NCBI GenBank assembly: GCA_035487295.1
Contig: DATHMH010000048.1
Span: 16,763-80,762 of the forward strand
Direction of reading: 5' to 3'
Origin: QIAW01 sp035487295
Lineage (GTDB): Bacteria > Acidobacteriota > Terriglobia > Terriglobales > Acidobacteriaceae
DNA length: 64,000 nucleotides
Position numbers and translations under genes: made by a program. Numbering within the stretch: the first letter of the stretch is position 1; each line of letters opens with the position of its first letter. This document shows, in pieces, positions 1 to 8,856 of this stretch. The notes beneath the pieces were generated by a model. It searched no databases. It saw only the letters and a program-made list of their open reading frames with translations, and was not told the DNA's origin.

Positions 1-2412
1 CAATTGGCCTTTGGCCAGCCGCTCAGGCCGCAATACAAGATTGAAAGCGCCGACGTAATTCTTTCGCTCGACGCTGATTTTCTCTCGCCTGTCAATAACG
101 GCGGTTTTCTGCGTTACGCCGGCGCCTTCGGCAAGCGCCGCAAGGTGGAAGAAGGAAATCTTAACCGGCTGTATGTAATTGAGAGCATCCTGTCGGTCAC
201 CGGCGGCAAAGCGGATAATCGCCTGCCCGTCAAGGCGACGCAAATCGAAGATCTCGCCAGAGCCATCGCCGGCAAGCTGGGAGTAGGCAGCGGCCCTGCC
301 GTGGAAGGCGACTCCGCCAAATTTGTGGATGCGGTTGTAGCCGATCTGCAGAAGCATCGCGGCACAAGTCTGGTCATGGCCGGTGAGACGCAGCCGCCCG
401 CGGTGCACGCGCTGGCCCATGCCATCAACGATGCTTTGGGGAATGCCGGTAAGACCGTAACTTATGTCGATTCCGTTGCCGTTGTTCCCGATGGTTTTAC
501 CAGTCATGTCGAATCGCTGCGCGATCTGGCGCGCGACATCGAAGCCAAAAAAGTTGATGTGCTGATCATTATTGACAGCAATCCGGCTTATACCGCTCCG
601 GCAGATTTGAAGTTCGCGCATCTTCATACAGAGAGCGACGATCCTCATCCAGAGTGGAAGCAGGAGAGCATTCTGCTCAAGGTTCCATACCGTGTGCATA
701 CCGGTCTTTATCAGGATGAAACCGCGCAGCTCTGCCAGTGGCACATCAACGCCGCGCATTACCTGGAATCGTGGGGTGACGCCCGCACCGCGGATGGAAC
801 GTGCAGCATTATCCAGCCGCTGATTGATCCTCTCTATGGCGGCAAGACGGCGCACGAGACGCTGGGCGCATTCACCGACCGTCCTGACCTCAGCAGCCGT
901 GAGTGGGTGATGGATTACTGGAAGTCGCAACACACTGGCGCAGATTTCGATGCATGGTGGCGCAAGGCGTTGCACGATGGCTTTGTCCCTGGCGAGGCAC
1001 TGCCGGAGAAGAAGGTAAGCGCCCGCGCGGCCGGAATTCCCGTGGCGAAGGCAAAAGCCGCCGAGGGATTGGAGTTGGTATTGCGCCCCAGTCCAAACAT
1101 TTATGACGGACGCTTCGCCAACAATGGATGGCTGCAGGAGCTGCCACAGCCCATTACCCTGTTTACCTGGGACAACGCCGCCCTGTTCAGTTTTAATACC
1201 GCGAAGAAATTTGGCCTCACCAGCAACCAGATGATTGAGCTGGAAGTAAGCGGTCGCAAGCTGAAAACGGTAGTGTGGCTCATCCCGGGAATGCCCGATG
1301 ATTGCATCAATCTGCATCTGGGTTATGGCCGCAATTGGGCAGGCCGCACCGGCAACGGACACGGTTACAACGCTTACCTGCTCTCCACCAGTGATAATCC
1401 GCAAGTCGCCGGCGGTGTAAATGTCACCCTGTTAAATGAAACGCATCAGGTAGCCGCGGTCCACAATCATCACACCGTGGAATTTGAGCCAGGGGTGAAA
1501 GAGTGGAAGAAGCGTGGAATCGTCCGCACGGCGACGCTGGAGGAGTACAAGGAAAATCCCGCATTCGCGCATGAAGGCGAGTTTCAGCCGCCCCCGCCGG
1601 GGCTGACGATGTACAAGCCGCAGGAGCACCCGTACGACCCCAACACTACCCCGTACAAGTGGGGCATGGCGATTGACCTGAATTCCTGCATCGGGTGCGG
1701 CTCCTGCGTAGTGGCTTGCCAGTCGGAAAACAATATTCCCATTGTGGGACAATTTGAGGTGACGCGCGGACGCGAGATGCATTGGATCCGCATCGATCAT
1801 TATTTCCAGGGAGACCCGGATAACCCCAAAACCCACTTCCAGCCGGTGACCTGCATGCAATGCGAGAACGCGCCCTGCGAGGTGGTTTGCCCGGTAGGCG
1901 CGACCGTGCACAGCAGCGAAGGCCTGAACGACATGGTTTATAACCGCTGCGTGGGTACGCGCTACTGCTCCAATAACTGCCCGTATAAAGTCCGCCGCTT
2001 TAATTTCATGCTGTATGCCGATTTCGATACGCCGCAATTCAAGCTGCTCAACAATCCTGATGTCACTGTGCGCAGCCGCGGCGTGATGGAAAAGTGCACT
2101 TACTGCGTGCAACGCATCAATCACGCGCGCATCGAGGCGGAAGAAATCGGCCAGCCGATTGCGGATGGCAGAATCAAGACGGCGTGCCAGCAGTCGTGCC
2201 CGGCAGATGCGATTGTGTTCGGCAATCTCAACGACCCGCAAAGCCGGGTCTTGAAGTTGCAGGCGCTCTCCCATAATTATGGGATGCTGGCGGAGGACCT
2301 GAACACACGCCCGCGCACCACGTATCTGGCCGAAGTCACCAATCCCAATCCGGAATTGCCCAGTATGAAATCGTCAGATGAATCTGATAAACAGCAGGCG
2401 GAGCATTCATGA
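1..2412 (+). CDS. actB: Alternative complex III iron-sulfur subunit ActB (5' partial)
   Basis: The frame is open from the first base, so the true start lies upstream. About 803 codons are visible. The first two thirds resemble a molybdopterin-oxidoreductase-like domain, which in ActB carries no molybdenum. The last third is a ferredoxin-like domain with four cysteine clusters: CIGCGSC (about 1687-1719), CMQCENAPC (about 1851-1890), CVGTRYCSNNC (about 1951-1980), and CTYC with CQQSC (about 2095-2203). This matches the three [4Fe-4S] plus one [3Fe-4S] arrangement of ActB. In the family, ActB passes electrons from quinol through ActC/ActF towards the c-type cytochromes ActA/ActE on the periplasmic side. 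The stop overlaps the actC start (ATGA at 2409-2412). ActA should lie just outside the window. Family assignment is near certain. Confidence 0.95.
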   Translation, partial: QLAFGQPLRPQYKIESADVILSLDADFLSPVNNGGFLRYAGAFGKRRKVEEGNLNRLYVIESILSVTGGKADNRLPVKATQIEDLARAIAGKLGVGSGPAVEGDSAKFVDAVVADLQKHRGTSLVMAGETQPPAVHALAHAINDALGNAGKTVTYVDSVAVVPDGFTSHVESLRDLARDIEAKKVDVLIIIDSNPAYTAPADLKFAHLHTESDDPHPEWKQESILLKVPYRVHTGLYQDETAQLCQWHINAAHYLESWGDARTADGTCSIIQPLIDPLYGGKTAHETLGAFTDRPDLSSREWVMDYWKSQHTGADFDAWWRKALHDGFVPGEALPEKKVSARAAGIPVAKAKAAEGLELVLRPSPNIYDGRFANNGWLQELPQPITLFTWDNAALFSFNTAKKFGLTSNQMIELEVSGRKLKTVVWLIPGMPDDCINLHLGYGRNWAGRTGNGHGYNAYLLSTSDNPQVAGGVNVTLLNETHQVAAVHNHHTVEFEPGVKEWKKRGIVRTATLEEYKENPAFAHEGEFQPPPPGLTMYKPQEHPYDPNTTPYKWGMAIDLNSCIGCGSCVVACQSENNIPIVGQFEVTRGREMHWIRIDHYFQGDPDNPKTHFQPVTCMQCENAPCEVVCPVGATVHSSEGLNDMVYNRCVGTRYCSNNCPYKVRRFNFMLYADFDTPQFKLLNNPDVTVRSRGVMEKCTYCVQRINHARIEAEEIGQPIADGRIKTACQQSCPADAIVFGNLNDPQSRVLKLQALSHNYGMLAEDLNTRPRTTYLAEVTNPNPELPSMKSSDESDKQQAEHS

Positions 2413-3812
2413 GTACGCATATCCAAAGGCCGGGAGAAGACGTAGCTCAGGGCGTGTTTCCGGTAGTTGAGCCGGGCCACACCTTTGCCACCATCACGGA
2501 AAAGATCAGCGCCGTCATTGTGCGCCGGGGCACGCCTCTATGGTGGCTCGCCGGATTCCTGGTGGCGTTCGGCGCCATGAACGTGATGCTGATGGTCATC
2601 GGCTATCTCTTCTATAGAGGCGTCGGCATCTGGGGCATCAATATCCCGATAGGCTGGGGATTCGCCATCATCAACTTCGTCTGGTGGATCGGTATCGGCC
2701 ATGCCGGCACGCTCATCTCTGCCATCTTGTTTTTGCTGAAACAATCCTGGCGCAACTCCATCAATCGTTTTGCCGAAGCCATGACGCTGTTTGCCGTCAT
2801 GTGCGCTGGCCTGTTCCCCCTGATTCATACCGGGCGTCCCTGGCTGGCAGCCTACTGGCTCTTTCCCGTGCCGCTCACCATGGGGGTTTGGCCGCAGTTC
2901 CGCAGTCCGCTGATCTGGGACGTGTTCGCGGTTTCGACATATTTCACGGTCTCGCTGCTGTTCTGGTTCGTGGGCCTGGTTCCCGATCTGGCTTCATTGC
3001 GCGACCATGCGCCTCATCGCTGGCAGCGCATGATCTACGGCATGCTGGCTATGGGATGGCGCGGCTCGGCGCGGCACTGGGTCCGCTATGAAGCCGCGTA
3101 TCTTATCCTTGCGGGATTGGCTACTCCACTCGTGCTCTCGGTGCATACCGTGGTGAGCTTCGACTTTGCGGTTTCGCTGATTCCGGGCTGGCATACGACC
3201 ATCTTTCCGCCCTATTTCGTTGCTGGCGCCATTTACTCCGGATTTGCCATGGTTGTGATCCTGGCCATTCCGATCCGCTCCCTGTATGGTCTGAAAGACA
3301 TGATCACCATGCGTCACCTGGAGAACTCCGCCAAGCTGATGTTGGCCACCGGGTTGATCGTGGGTTACGGCTACGCGGTAGAGGCCTTCATGGCGTGGTA
3401 CGGCAACAACAAGTTTGAGTGGTTCCTGACCAATAATCGCCTGTTCGGGCCGTATCAGTATTTCTACTGGGCGCTGATTGCCTGCAACATCGTTATCCCG
3501 CAGGTGTTCTGGAGCAAGAAGTTCCGCACCAGCACTTTCTGGCTGTTCGTTATCTCCTGCGTGATTCTGGTGGGCATGTGGCTCGAGCGATTCATTATCG
3601 TTGTGGTCAGCCTGCATCGCGACTTTGTGCCCAGCTCCTGGGGGTTCTATATTCCTACGCGTTACGACTGGGCAATTTTTATCGGAACCCTGGGGATGTT
3701 CACCACCTTTATGCTGCTGTTCCTGCGTGCGCTGCCGGCAATTTCGATTTCAGAGATGAAGCTGCTTCTGCCTGAGGCGGAGGTGAAACATGCGGAGGTG
3801 AAGCACGCATGA
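2409..3812 (+). CDS. actC: Alternative complex III integral membrane subunit ActC (NrfD/PsrC family)
   Basis: A 467-residue polytopic membrane protein of the NrfD/PsrC family with about ten hydrophobic helices. It follows actB with a 4-base ATGA overlap and overlaps actD in the same way, implying translational coupling. In ACIII, ActC anchors the iron-sulfur subunit and contributes the quinol-oxidising site. The N-terminal cytosolic segment (about 60 residues) precedes the first helix, as usual for ActC. The C-terminus carries a short duplicated stretch, AEVKHAEVKHA, from a small direct repeat of codons just before the stop. This is probably neutral. The assignment rests on family resemblance plus the full act gene order. 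Confidence 0.93.
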   Translation: MSTHIQRPGEDVAQGVFPVVEPGHTFATITEKISAVIVRRGTPLWWLAGFLVAFGAMNVMLMVIGYLFYRGVGIWGINIPIGWGFAIINFVWWIGIGHAGTLISAILFLLKQSWRNSINRFAEAMTLFAVMCAGLFPLIHTGRPWLAAYWLFPVPLTMGVWPQFRSPLIWDVFAVSTYFTVSLLFWFVGLVPDLASLRDHAPHRWQRMIYGMLAMGWRGSARHWVRYEAAYLILAGLATPLVLSVHTVVSFDFAVSLIPGWHTTIFPPYFVAGAIYSGFAMVVILAIPIRSLYGLKDMITMRHLENSAKLMLATGLIVGYGYAVEAFMAWYGNNKFEWFLTNNRLFGPYQYFYWALIACNIVIPQVFWSKKFRTSTFWLFVISCVILVGMWLERFIIVVVSLHRDFVPSSWGFYIPTRYDWAIFIGTLGMFTTFMLLFLRALPAISISEMKLLLPEAEVKHAEVKHA

Positions 3813-4345
3813 AGCATCCTTCTGTCTTCGGTTACCTGGCGGAGTTTGAAACTCCCACCGAGCTGGTGCAGGCCGCGGAAAAGGTGTATGCCGACGGCTA
3901 CCGCAAGATTGATACCTATTCGCCGTTTCCCATTGAATCGGCGGCCGAGGCCATTGGATTTCATAAGAGCCGCCTCTCTTTGATTGTTCTCATCGGCGGG
4001 CTGACCGGTCTGGCCACGGCCTTCGGAATGCAGTATTGGATTTCTGTAATTGATTACCCGATTAACGTCGGCGGGCGGCCGTTCAACTCATGGCCATCTT
4101 TCATCATTGTCTGCTTTGAACTGACCGTGTTGTTCTCGGCCGCCTCCGCCGTCATCGGCATGTTTGCTCTGAACGGTTTGCCCATGCCGTATCATCCGGT
4201 GTTCAATGTGCAGCGTTTTGTGGACGCCAGCAATGACGGCTTCTTCCTGATTATCGAGGCCACAGACCCGAAATTTGACGCTGCCGAGACCGAAAGTTTT
4301 CTGAAGAGCCTGAGTCCCGCCGGAGTTTGGGAGGTGCCGTATTAA
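3809..4345 (+). CDS. actD: Alternative complex III membrane subunit ActD (DUF3341)
   Basis: A 178-residue protein with a soluble N-terminal part (FGYLAEFETPTELVQAAEKV, typical of DUF3341) followed by two transmembrane segments and a short C-terminal domain. In ACIII, ActD is a two-helix accessory membrane subunit beside ActC/ActF. It overlaps actC by 4 bases. Its last codons contain GGGAGGTG (4329-4336), which looks like a Shine-Dalgarno sequence for the following actE and bears on where actE starts. Confidence 0.92.
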   Translation: MKHPSVFGYLAEFETPTELVQAAEKVYADGYRKIDTYSPFPIESAAEAIGFHKSRLSLIVLIGGLTGLATAFGMQYWISVIDYPINVGGRPFNSWPSFIIVCFELTVLFSAASAVIGMFALNGLPMPYHPVFNVQRFVDASNDGFFLIIEATDPKFDAAETESFLKSLSPAGVWEVPY

Positions 4346-4370
4346 TCCGCGCGCCAAATTCCCGCGGTCT

Positions 4371-5006
4371 GTGTGTCTGGCTGCCCTTGCGCTGTTGTGG
4401 TTGTTCATCGCCGGCTGCCGCCAGGACATGCACGATCAACCTAAATATATTCCGTTGCGCGCCAGCGACTTCTTCGGCGATATGCGCTCGGAGCGGCCTC
4501 TGCCCGTGGGGGTCGTAGCACAAGGCCATTTGAACGAAGATACATATCTTTATACCGGCAAGATCAACGGCGTCCTGGGGAATGTTTTCCCGTTCCCGAT
4601 TACGGAAGAGGATATGAAGCGTGGACAGCAGCGCTACACGATTTATTGCACCCCCTGCCACTCTCCCCTGGGGGATGGCAACGGTACGGTGGTGCAGCGC
4701 GGATACAAGCGGCCCCCGGCCTACACCGATCCCAAAGTGCTGCAATCTCCGGTGGGGCATTATTTCGATGTGATGACCAACGGCTACGGAGCCATGCCTG
4801 ATTACGCGGTTCAGATCAGCGTGGCAGACCGCTGGAGAATCGCCGCTTACATCCGGGCGCTGCAATTGAGCCAGCGCGCCACCCTGGCCGATGTTCCCGC
4901 CGACCAGCGCAACAAGCTGGCAGAGCCGGCGCCAATGAATATGCAATTGGGGAACACCGCTCCGGAGCTGGTTGCGCATCCGCCCGAGCGAGGTGAAGCG
5001 AAATGA
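4371..5006 (+). CDS. actE: Alternative complex III monoheme cytochrome c lipoprotein ActE
   Basis: A cytochrome c with one CTPCH haem site and a downstream GAMPDY segment that can supply the Met ligand. The N-terminus is a lipoprotein signal ending in the lipobox IAGC, so the protein should be tethered to the outer face of the membrane. ActE is one of the electron exits of ACIII. The start shown is the first standard codon (GTG). A start at ATT 4341, overlapping the actD stop, would add an arginine/lysine-rich n-region and would use the strong GGGAGGTG ribosome site. The GTG has neither, so the true start is probably 4341. The stop overlaps actF (ATGA at 5003-5006). Confidence 0.9.
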   Translation: MCLAALALLWLFIAGCRQDMHDQPKYIPLRASDFFGDMRSERPLPVGVVAQGHLNEDTYLYTGKINGVLGNVFPFPITEEDMKRGQQRYTIYCTPCHSPLGDGNGTVVQRGYKRPPAYTDPKVLQSPVGHYFDVMTNGYGAMPDYAVQISVADRWRIAAYIRALQLSQRATLADVPADQRNKLAEPAPMNMQLGNTAPELVAHPPERGEAK

Positions 5007-6238
5007 GCGAGATTACGCGAAGCCAGCCCATCCACCGAACCGCCGCCGACCTGATGCCTCCGGTCATGCTCGAACGCCTGCAACGGCGGGCGCTGCTGGT
5101 CTTCGTAGTGGCGGGCATCTTGTGTATCCTGGGCGCCGCGACTCACACGCAGCAATTCATGCGCTCCTACCTGGTGGGATACGTGCTGGGCCTGGGGCTC
5201 AGCCTGGGTTGCCTGGGTTTGTTGATGGTGCAATACCTCACCAAGGGTAACTGGGGGTTCCTCATCCGCCGCCAGCTCGAGGCCGGCAGCCGGGTTCTTC
5301 CGCTGATGGCAGCGCTGTTCCTGCCGATTCTGGTTGCGGTATGGAATCACGACCTTTATCCCTGGGCCGACAAAACGAAGCTGAGCGCGGAAGATTTGGC
5401 GCAGTTCAAAATGCAGGCGTATCTGACGCCCAAATTTTTTACCATACGCGCGGTCATCTATTTCGCGGTCTGGATTGTGATTGCCAGTTTCCTCAACAAA
5501 TGGGGGAAAGAGCAGGATCAGGAAGACGCGCCCGATCTGCCGCGCAGTCGCCGCTTCCAAACGCTGTGCGGGCCGGGGCTGGTGATTTTCTGTATCACGG
5601 TCACCTTCGCGGTCGTAGATTGGATCATGTCGCTCGATATTCACTGGTATTCGACCATCTATGGCCTGATCTTCATTGACGGCCAGGGGTTGATTGCCAT
5701 GTGCTTCGTCATCATGATGACGGCGGCAATGTTCAAATACCGGCCCATGTCGCAGGTGCTGGTGCCGCAAACCTTGCACGATCTGGGCAATCTCACGCTG
5801 GCCATGGTGATGCTGTTCGCCTATTTTTCATTCTCGCAATTCCTCATTATCTGGTCGGGGAATTTGCCGGAAGAGATCCACTGGTATGTGAACCGCATCA
5901 ATGGGGCCTGGGGCGCAGTGGCGCTGGCTATTGTGCTGTTTCACTTTGCCGTTCCGTTCTTCCTGCTATTGCACAAGCCCATCAAGCGCAACCTGAAGAC
6001 GCTGCTGCCGATTGCGGTGATCCTGTTTGCGGCGCGGTATATTGATTTGTTGTGGTATGTCGTTCCCAATTTCAGCGGCAACGATCCGCGCGGCCATTTT
6101 TCCTGGATGGATCTGGCCTGTCCCATCGCTGTAGTCGGACTTTGGATTGCGGCCTTCTGCTGGCAATTGAGATTGCGTCCACTGTTCCCGGTTTACGATC
6201 CCCTGTGGACGGAGGTGGAAAAACTCCATGGACACTAG
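5003..6238 (+). CDS. actF: Alternative complex III membrane subunit ActF (second NrfD-like protein)
   Basis: A 411-residue protein with about ten membrane helices, paralogous to ActC. ACIII contains two such NrfD-type subunits, and ActF packs against ActC with a possible proton path. It is coupled to actE by an ATGA overlap and overlaps the next gene by 11 bases. Helices are separated by acidic cytoplasmic loops. The motif-poor sequence is recognised mainly by hydrophobic pattern, length and its invariant place in the act operon. Confidence 0.92.
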   Translation: MSEITRSQPIHRTAADLMPPVMLERLQRRALLVFVVAGILCILGAATHTQQFMRSYLVGYVLGLGLSLGCLGLLMVQYLTKGNWGFLIRRQLEAGSRVLPLMAALFLPILVAVWNHDLYPWADKTKLSAEDLAQFKMQAYLTPKFFTIRAVIYFAVWIVIASFLNKWGKEQDQEDAPDLPRSRRFQTLCGPGLVIFCITVTFAVVDWIMSLDIHWYSTIYGLIFIDGQGLIAMCFVIMMTAAMFKYRPMSQVLVPQTLHDLGNLTLAMVMLFAYFSFSQFLIIWSGNLPEEIHWYVNRINGAWGAVALAIVLFHFAVPFFLLLHKPIKRNLKTLLPIAVILFAARYIDLLWYVVPNFSGNDPRGHFSWMDLACPIAVVGLWIAAFCWQLRLRPLFPVYDPLWTEVEKLHGH

Positions 6239-6734
6239 ACAGCATTCCTCCAGTCCCCTGGAAAACCCCGAAGTCCTGCACGAAGAAGCCGATATTAACG
6301 TGCGCGGCATTGTTGGCTTCGGCCTGGGACTGGCTCTCACCATTGGGCTCTCGGCGCTGGTGCTTTACGCCATGTTCGATTACCTGCGCGGCAACTTTAC
6401 GCCCAAGCCCGTTGCGCCCAGCCCGCTGATCGGTGTGCGCGAGCCGGTGGAACCGAACCAGGCCCCGGAGTTGTTTCCGAGCCCGCGCCTGCAAACAGAT
6501 TATTACGGCGATTTGGAAATCGTCCGCAAGCAGTGGGAGCAGCAGCTTGAAACCAACGGCTGGGTCGACAAGAATGCGGGAATTGTGCACATCAAAATTG
6601 AAGACGCGATGAAGTTAACGCTCCAGCGCGGGCTTCCCGCGCGTCCTGCCGCCGCGCAGCAGCCATTGCAGGTTCGCACTGCCGGCGCTGGAAAGCAGGA
6701 CCAGGGCAAGTTGTTGGCTAGTCGGAGTCAATAG
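6228..6734 (+). CDS. Single-helix membrane protein of the ACIII operon
   Basis: A 168-residue protein with an acidic N-terminus, one clear transmembrane helix at about residues 27-50, and a proline-rich then helical C-terminal region. It begins inside actF (11-base overlap), so it is co-translated with the complex. I do not recognise a named family. Position and topology suggest a small ACIII accessory subunit comparable to the extra one-helix subunit seen in some ACIII complexes, but that is inference. A short inverted repeat (CGCAG/CTGCG, about 6738-6751) follows the stop. Confidence 0.75.
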   Translation: MDTRQHSSSPLENPEVLHEEADINVRGIVGFGLGLALTIGLSALVLYAMFDYLRGNFTPKPVAPSPLIGVREPVEPNQAPELFPSPRLQTDYYGDLEIVRKQWEQQLETNGWVDKNAGIVHIKIEDAMKLTLQRGLPARPAAAQQPLQVRTAGAGKQDQGKLLASRSQ

Positions 6735-6760
6735 GGCCGCAGTTTTGCTGCGTCTCTCAG

Positions 6761-7612
6761 ATGGATGTTATGAAGCAGTACCTGAAATTTTGCATAAGCG
6801 CTTTATTCGCCATGCTCTTTATGGCGAATGCGGCCCGGGCGCAGCTTTATTCGGAGCCCAAGGCACTGGCGCCACAGGGTAAGCCGTCAGTGTTACAAAA
6901 TATCGGGATCGACCAGAAGCTGAACCAGCAGGTCCCGCTGGACCTGAAGTTTAACGACGATAGCGGCCAGCCGGTCGAATTAGGGAAGTATTTCGGCGGC
7001 AAGCCGGTGATTCTGGCCCCGGTGTATTACACCTGTCCTATGCTGTGCAACGAGGTGCAGGGCGGCTTGGCCAGCAGCCTGGCGATTTTGAAGTTCAGTG
7101 CCGGCAAGGAATTTGAAGTGGTGGCGGTGAGCATTAATCCGCGCGAGACGCTGGAAGCGGCGCAAAGAAAGAAGAAGCAGTTCCTGAACCGTTACAAGCG
7201 CGCCGGAGCCGAGTCAGGGGTGCATTTCCTGTTTGGGGATCAGGCGAGTATCGATGATCTGATGAAAGCCATTGGCTTTCGTTACGCCTACGATTCGAAG
7301 ACCGACCAGTTCGCGCACGCCAGCGCCATCATGGTGCTGACGCCGCAGGGGAAACTGGCGCAGTATTTTTACGGCATCGAATACGCGCCCAACGATCTGC
7401 GGCTGGCTTTGGTAGATTCGTCGCAGAACAAGATAGGGAATCCGGTAGACCAGGTGCTGCTGTACTGCTTTCACTATGATCCGGCGTCCGGGCATTTCGG
7501 GCTGGTGATCATGAACATTGTGCGACTGGGCGGCATCATTACCGTGCTGCTGATGGGAACGTTTCTGACGATTTCCCTGCGCCGGGAGTCGAAGATGCGC
7601 AGAGCGGCGTAG
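6761..7612 (+). CDS. SCO1/SenC family copper chaperone for cytochrome oxidase CuA
   Basis: A 283-residue thioredoxin-fold protein with a signal peptide, the copper-binding CPMLC motif (CxxxC) and the conserved downstream His in FAHASAIMV. A C-terminal transmembrane helix (about residues 248-270) anchors it, which is common in this acidobacterial SCO form. SCO proteins load copper or reduce the cysteines of the CuA site in oxidase subunit II. The gene lies directly between the ACIII genes and coxB, consistent with that role. The start could also be the ATG at 6770, three codons on; the mature protein is the same. Confidence 0.93.
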   Translation: MDVMKQYLKFCISALFAMLFMANAARAQLYSEPKALAPQGKPSVLQNIGIDQKLNQQVPLDLKFNDDSGQPVELGKYFGGKPVILAPVYYTCPMLCNEVQGGLASSLAILKFSAGKEFEVVAVSINPRETLEAAQRKKKQFLNRYKRAGAESGVHFLFGDQASIDDLMKAIGFRYAYDSKTDQFAHASAIMVLTPQGKLAQYFYGIEYAPNDLRLALVDSSQNKIGNPVDQVLLYCFHYDPASGHFGLVIMNIVRLGGIITVLLMGTFLTISLRRESKMRRAA

Positions 7613-7642
7613 GTTTGTTGGTCGCTGGAAGACAAGTATCAG

Positions 7643-7735
7643 GGCGCGATCCCGCTCAGCCGGGATCGTGCCGTAAGGTCTTGAGAATGTTTTGGGCTTT
7701 AGCCTTTGAGGAGTTCGAAGAACGAGAGTGCCGAC
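7643..7735. repeat. REP-like hairpin element (copy A)
   Basis: This occupies much of the 240-base gap between the SCO gene and coxB. The head is a stem GGCGCGATCCCG / CGGGATCGTGCC (7643-7672, 12 bp with one G-T pair, 6-base loop). It is followed by TTTTGGGCTTTAGCC. The same layout recurs at 11585, 51890 and 54467. A CTAG-rich run lies just downstream (7753-7780). Confidence 0.7.
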
Positions 7736-7752
7736 AACTGCGAAGATCATTC

Positions 7753-7780
7753 ACAGCTAGTAGCTAGAGGCTAGCAGCTT
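7753..7780. repeat. CTAG-rich quasi-tandem run
   Basis: A short run built from CAGCTAGTAGCTAGAGGCTAG-like units. Nearly the same word occurs at 51996-52018, again behind a REP-like hairpin. No function is evident. Confidence 0.5.
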
Positions 7781-7852
7781 GACTCACGACGCAGTGATTT
7801 ATGAAAGATGATAGATCGCGGCAGTACTGAAAGGCTGTATTCATAACGAACT

Positions 7853-8854
7853 ATGGTGTCAAACATTCCATTATTCCCCGAGAGCGCCTCCAGCATGTCC
7901 AGCCATGTGGACTATCTGTATTTCTTTCTGACGGCGAATCTCATCTTTTTTACCGGTCTGGTGGCGGTGCTGGTGGTTTACTTTGCCATCCGCTACCGGC
8001 GTGCAAAAAATCCCAAGGCTGAACCCATTCACGGTTCCATGATCCTGGAGCTTACCTGGACAATTATTCCACTGGGCATTTCGCTGGTCATGTTCGCCTG
8101 GGGCGCGGTGGTTTATTTTCATTTCAATCGGCCGCCGGCCAACGCCATGGAAATCTACGGAACGGGAAAGCAATGGATGTGGAAGTTCCAGCACATTGAA
8201 GGCGCCCGCGAAATCAACCAGTTGCACGTGCCGGTGAACCGCGATGTGCGCGTGGTGTTGACCTCGCAGGATGTGATCCATGATTTTGCCGTGCCCGCAT
8301 TCCGGCTTAAAGGCGACGTTGTTCCCGGCCGCTATGTCAGCGTTTGGTTCCGCGCCACCAAGACCGGCAATTACCGGCTGTTTTGCGATCAATACTGCGG
8401 AACGCTGCATTCGGGCATGGTAGGCGAGGTGATCGTGATGGATCCTGCCGAATACCAGGATTGGGTGTCGAGCCGGGGCGAGGGGTCGCTGGGCCAGCAG
8501 GGAGAAAAAATCTTCCAGCAACTGGGCTGCAATACCTGCCACCGCAACGACTCCCTGGCGCGCGGGCCCAATCTCGCCGGACTCTATGGAAATCCGGTGA
8601 AGCTGAAGGATGGAAGCCTGATCATCGCCGATGAAGGCTATATCCGCGAATCCATCGTCAATCCCAGCACGAAGATCGTCGCCGGCTTTGACAACGTCAT
8701 GCCCACCTTCCAGGGGCAGATTAATGAAGACGACATGATTGCCCTGGTGTATTACATTAAGTCTTTACACAATCAACAACCCGGAGGGCCGGTGAAAACC
8801 TCACCCAACTCCACAGAAGTTCCGGGAGCTAACCCCCCGGTGAAGCTGCAATAA
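7853..8854 (+). CDS. coxB: caa3-type cytochrome c oxidase subunit II with fused cytochrome c
   Basis: A 333-residue protein. Two transmembrane helices (about 18-42 and 62-84) precede a cupredoxin domain with the CuA ligands: the His of HDFAVPAF and the CDQYCGTLHSGM segment. A C-terminal cytochrome c domain follows, with CNTCH and the likely axial Met in NVMPTF. The fused haem makes this a caa3 enzyme, which can take electrons directly from ACIII without a soluble cytochrome. The SCO chaperone immediately upstream would service the CuA site. No strong ribosome site is visible before the ATG. Confidence 0.96.
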   Translation: MVSNIPLFPESASSMSSHVDYLYFFLTANLIFFTGLVAVLVVYFAIRYRRAKNPKAEPIHGSMILELTWTIIPLGISLVMFAWGAVVYFHFNRPPANAMEIYGTGKQWMWKFQHIEGAREINQLHVPVNRDVRVVLTSQDVIHDFAVPAFRLKGDVVPGRYVSVWFRATKTGNYRLFCDQYCGTLHSGMVGEVIVMDPAEYQDWVSSRGEGSLGQQGEKIFQQLGCNTCHRNDSLARGPNLAGLYGNPVKLKDGSLIIADEGYIRESIVNPSTKIVAGFDNVMPTFQGQINEDDMIALVYYIKSLHNQQPGGPVKTSPNSTEVPGANPPVKLQ

Positions 8855-8856
8855 AT

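Noticed and set aside
1432..2274. 280-codon open frame on the minus strand opposite actB
   Set aside because: It is antisense to well-conserved ferredoxin-domain codons and has no recognisable domain; an effect of GC-rich codon use.
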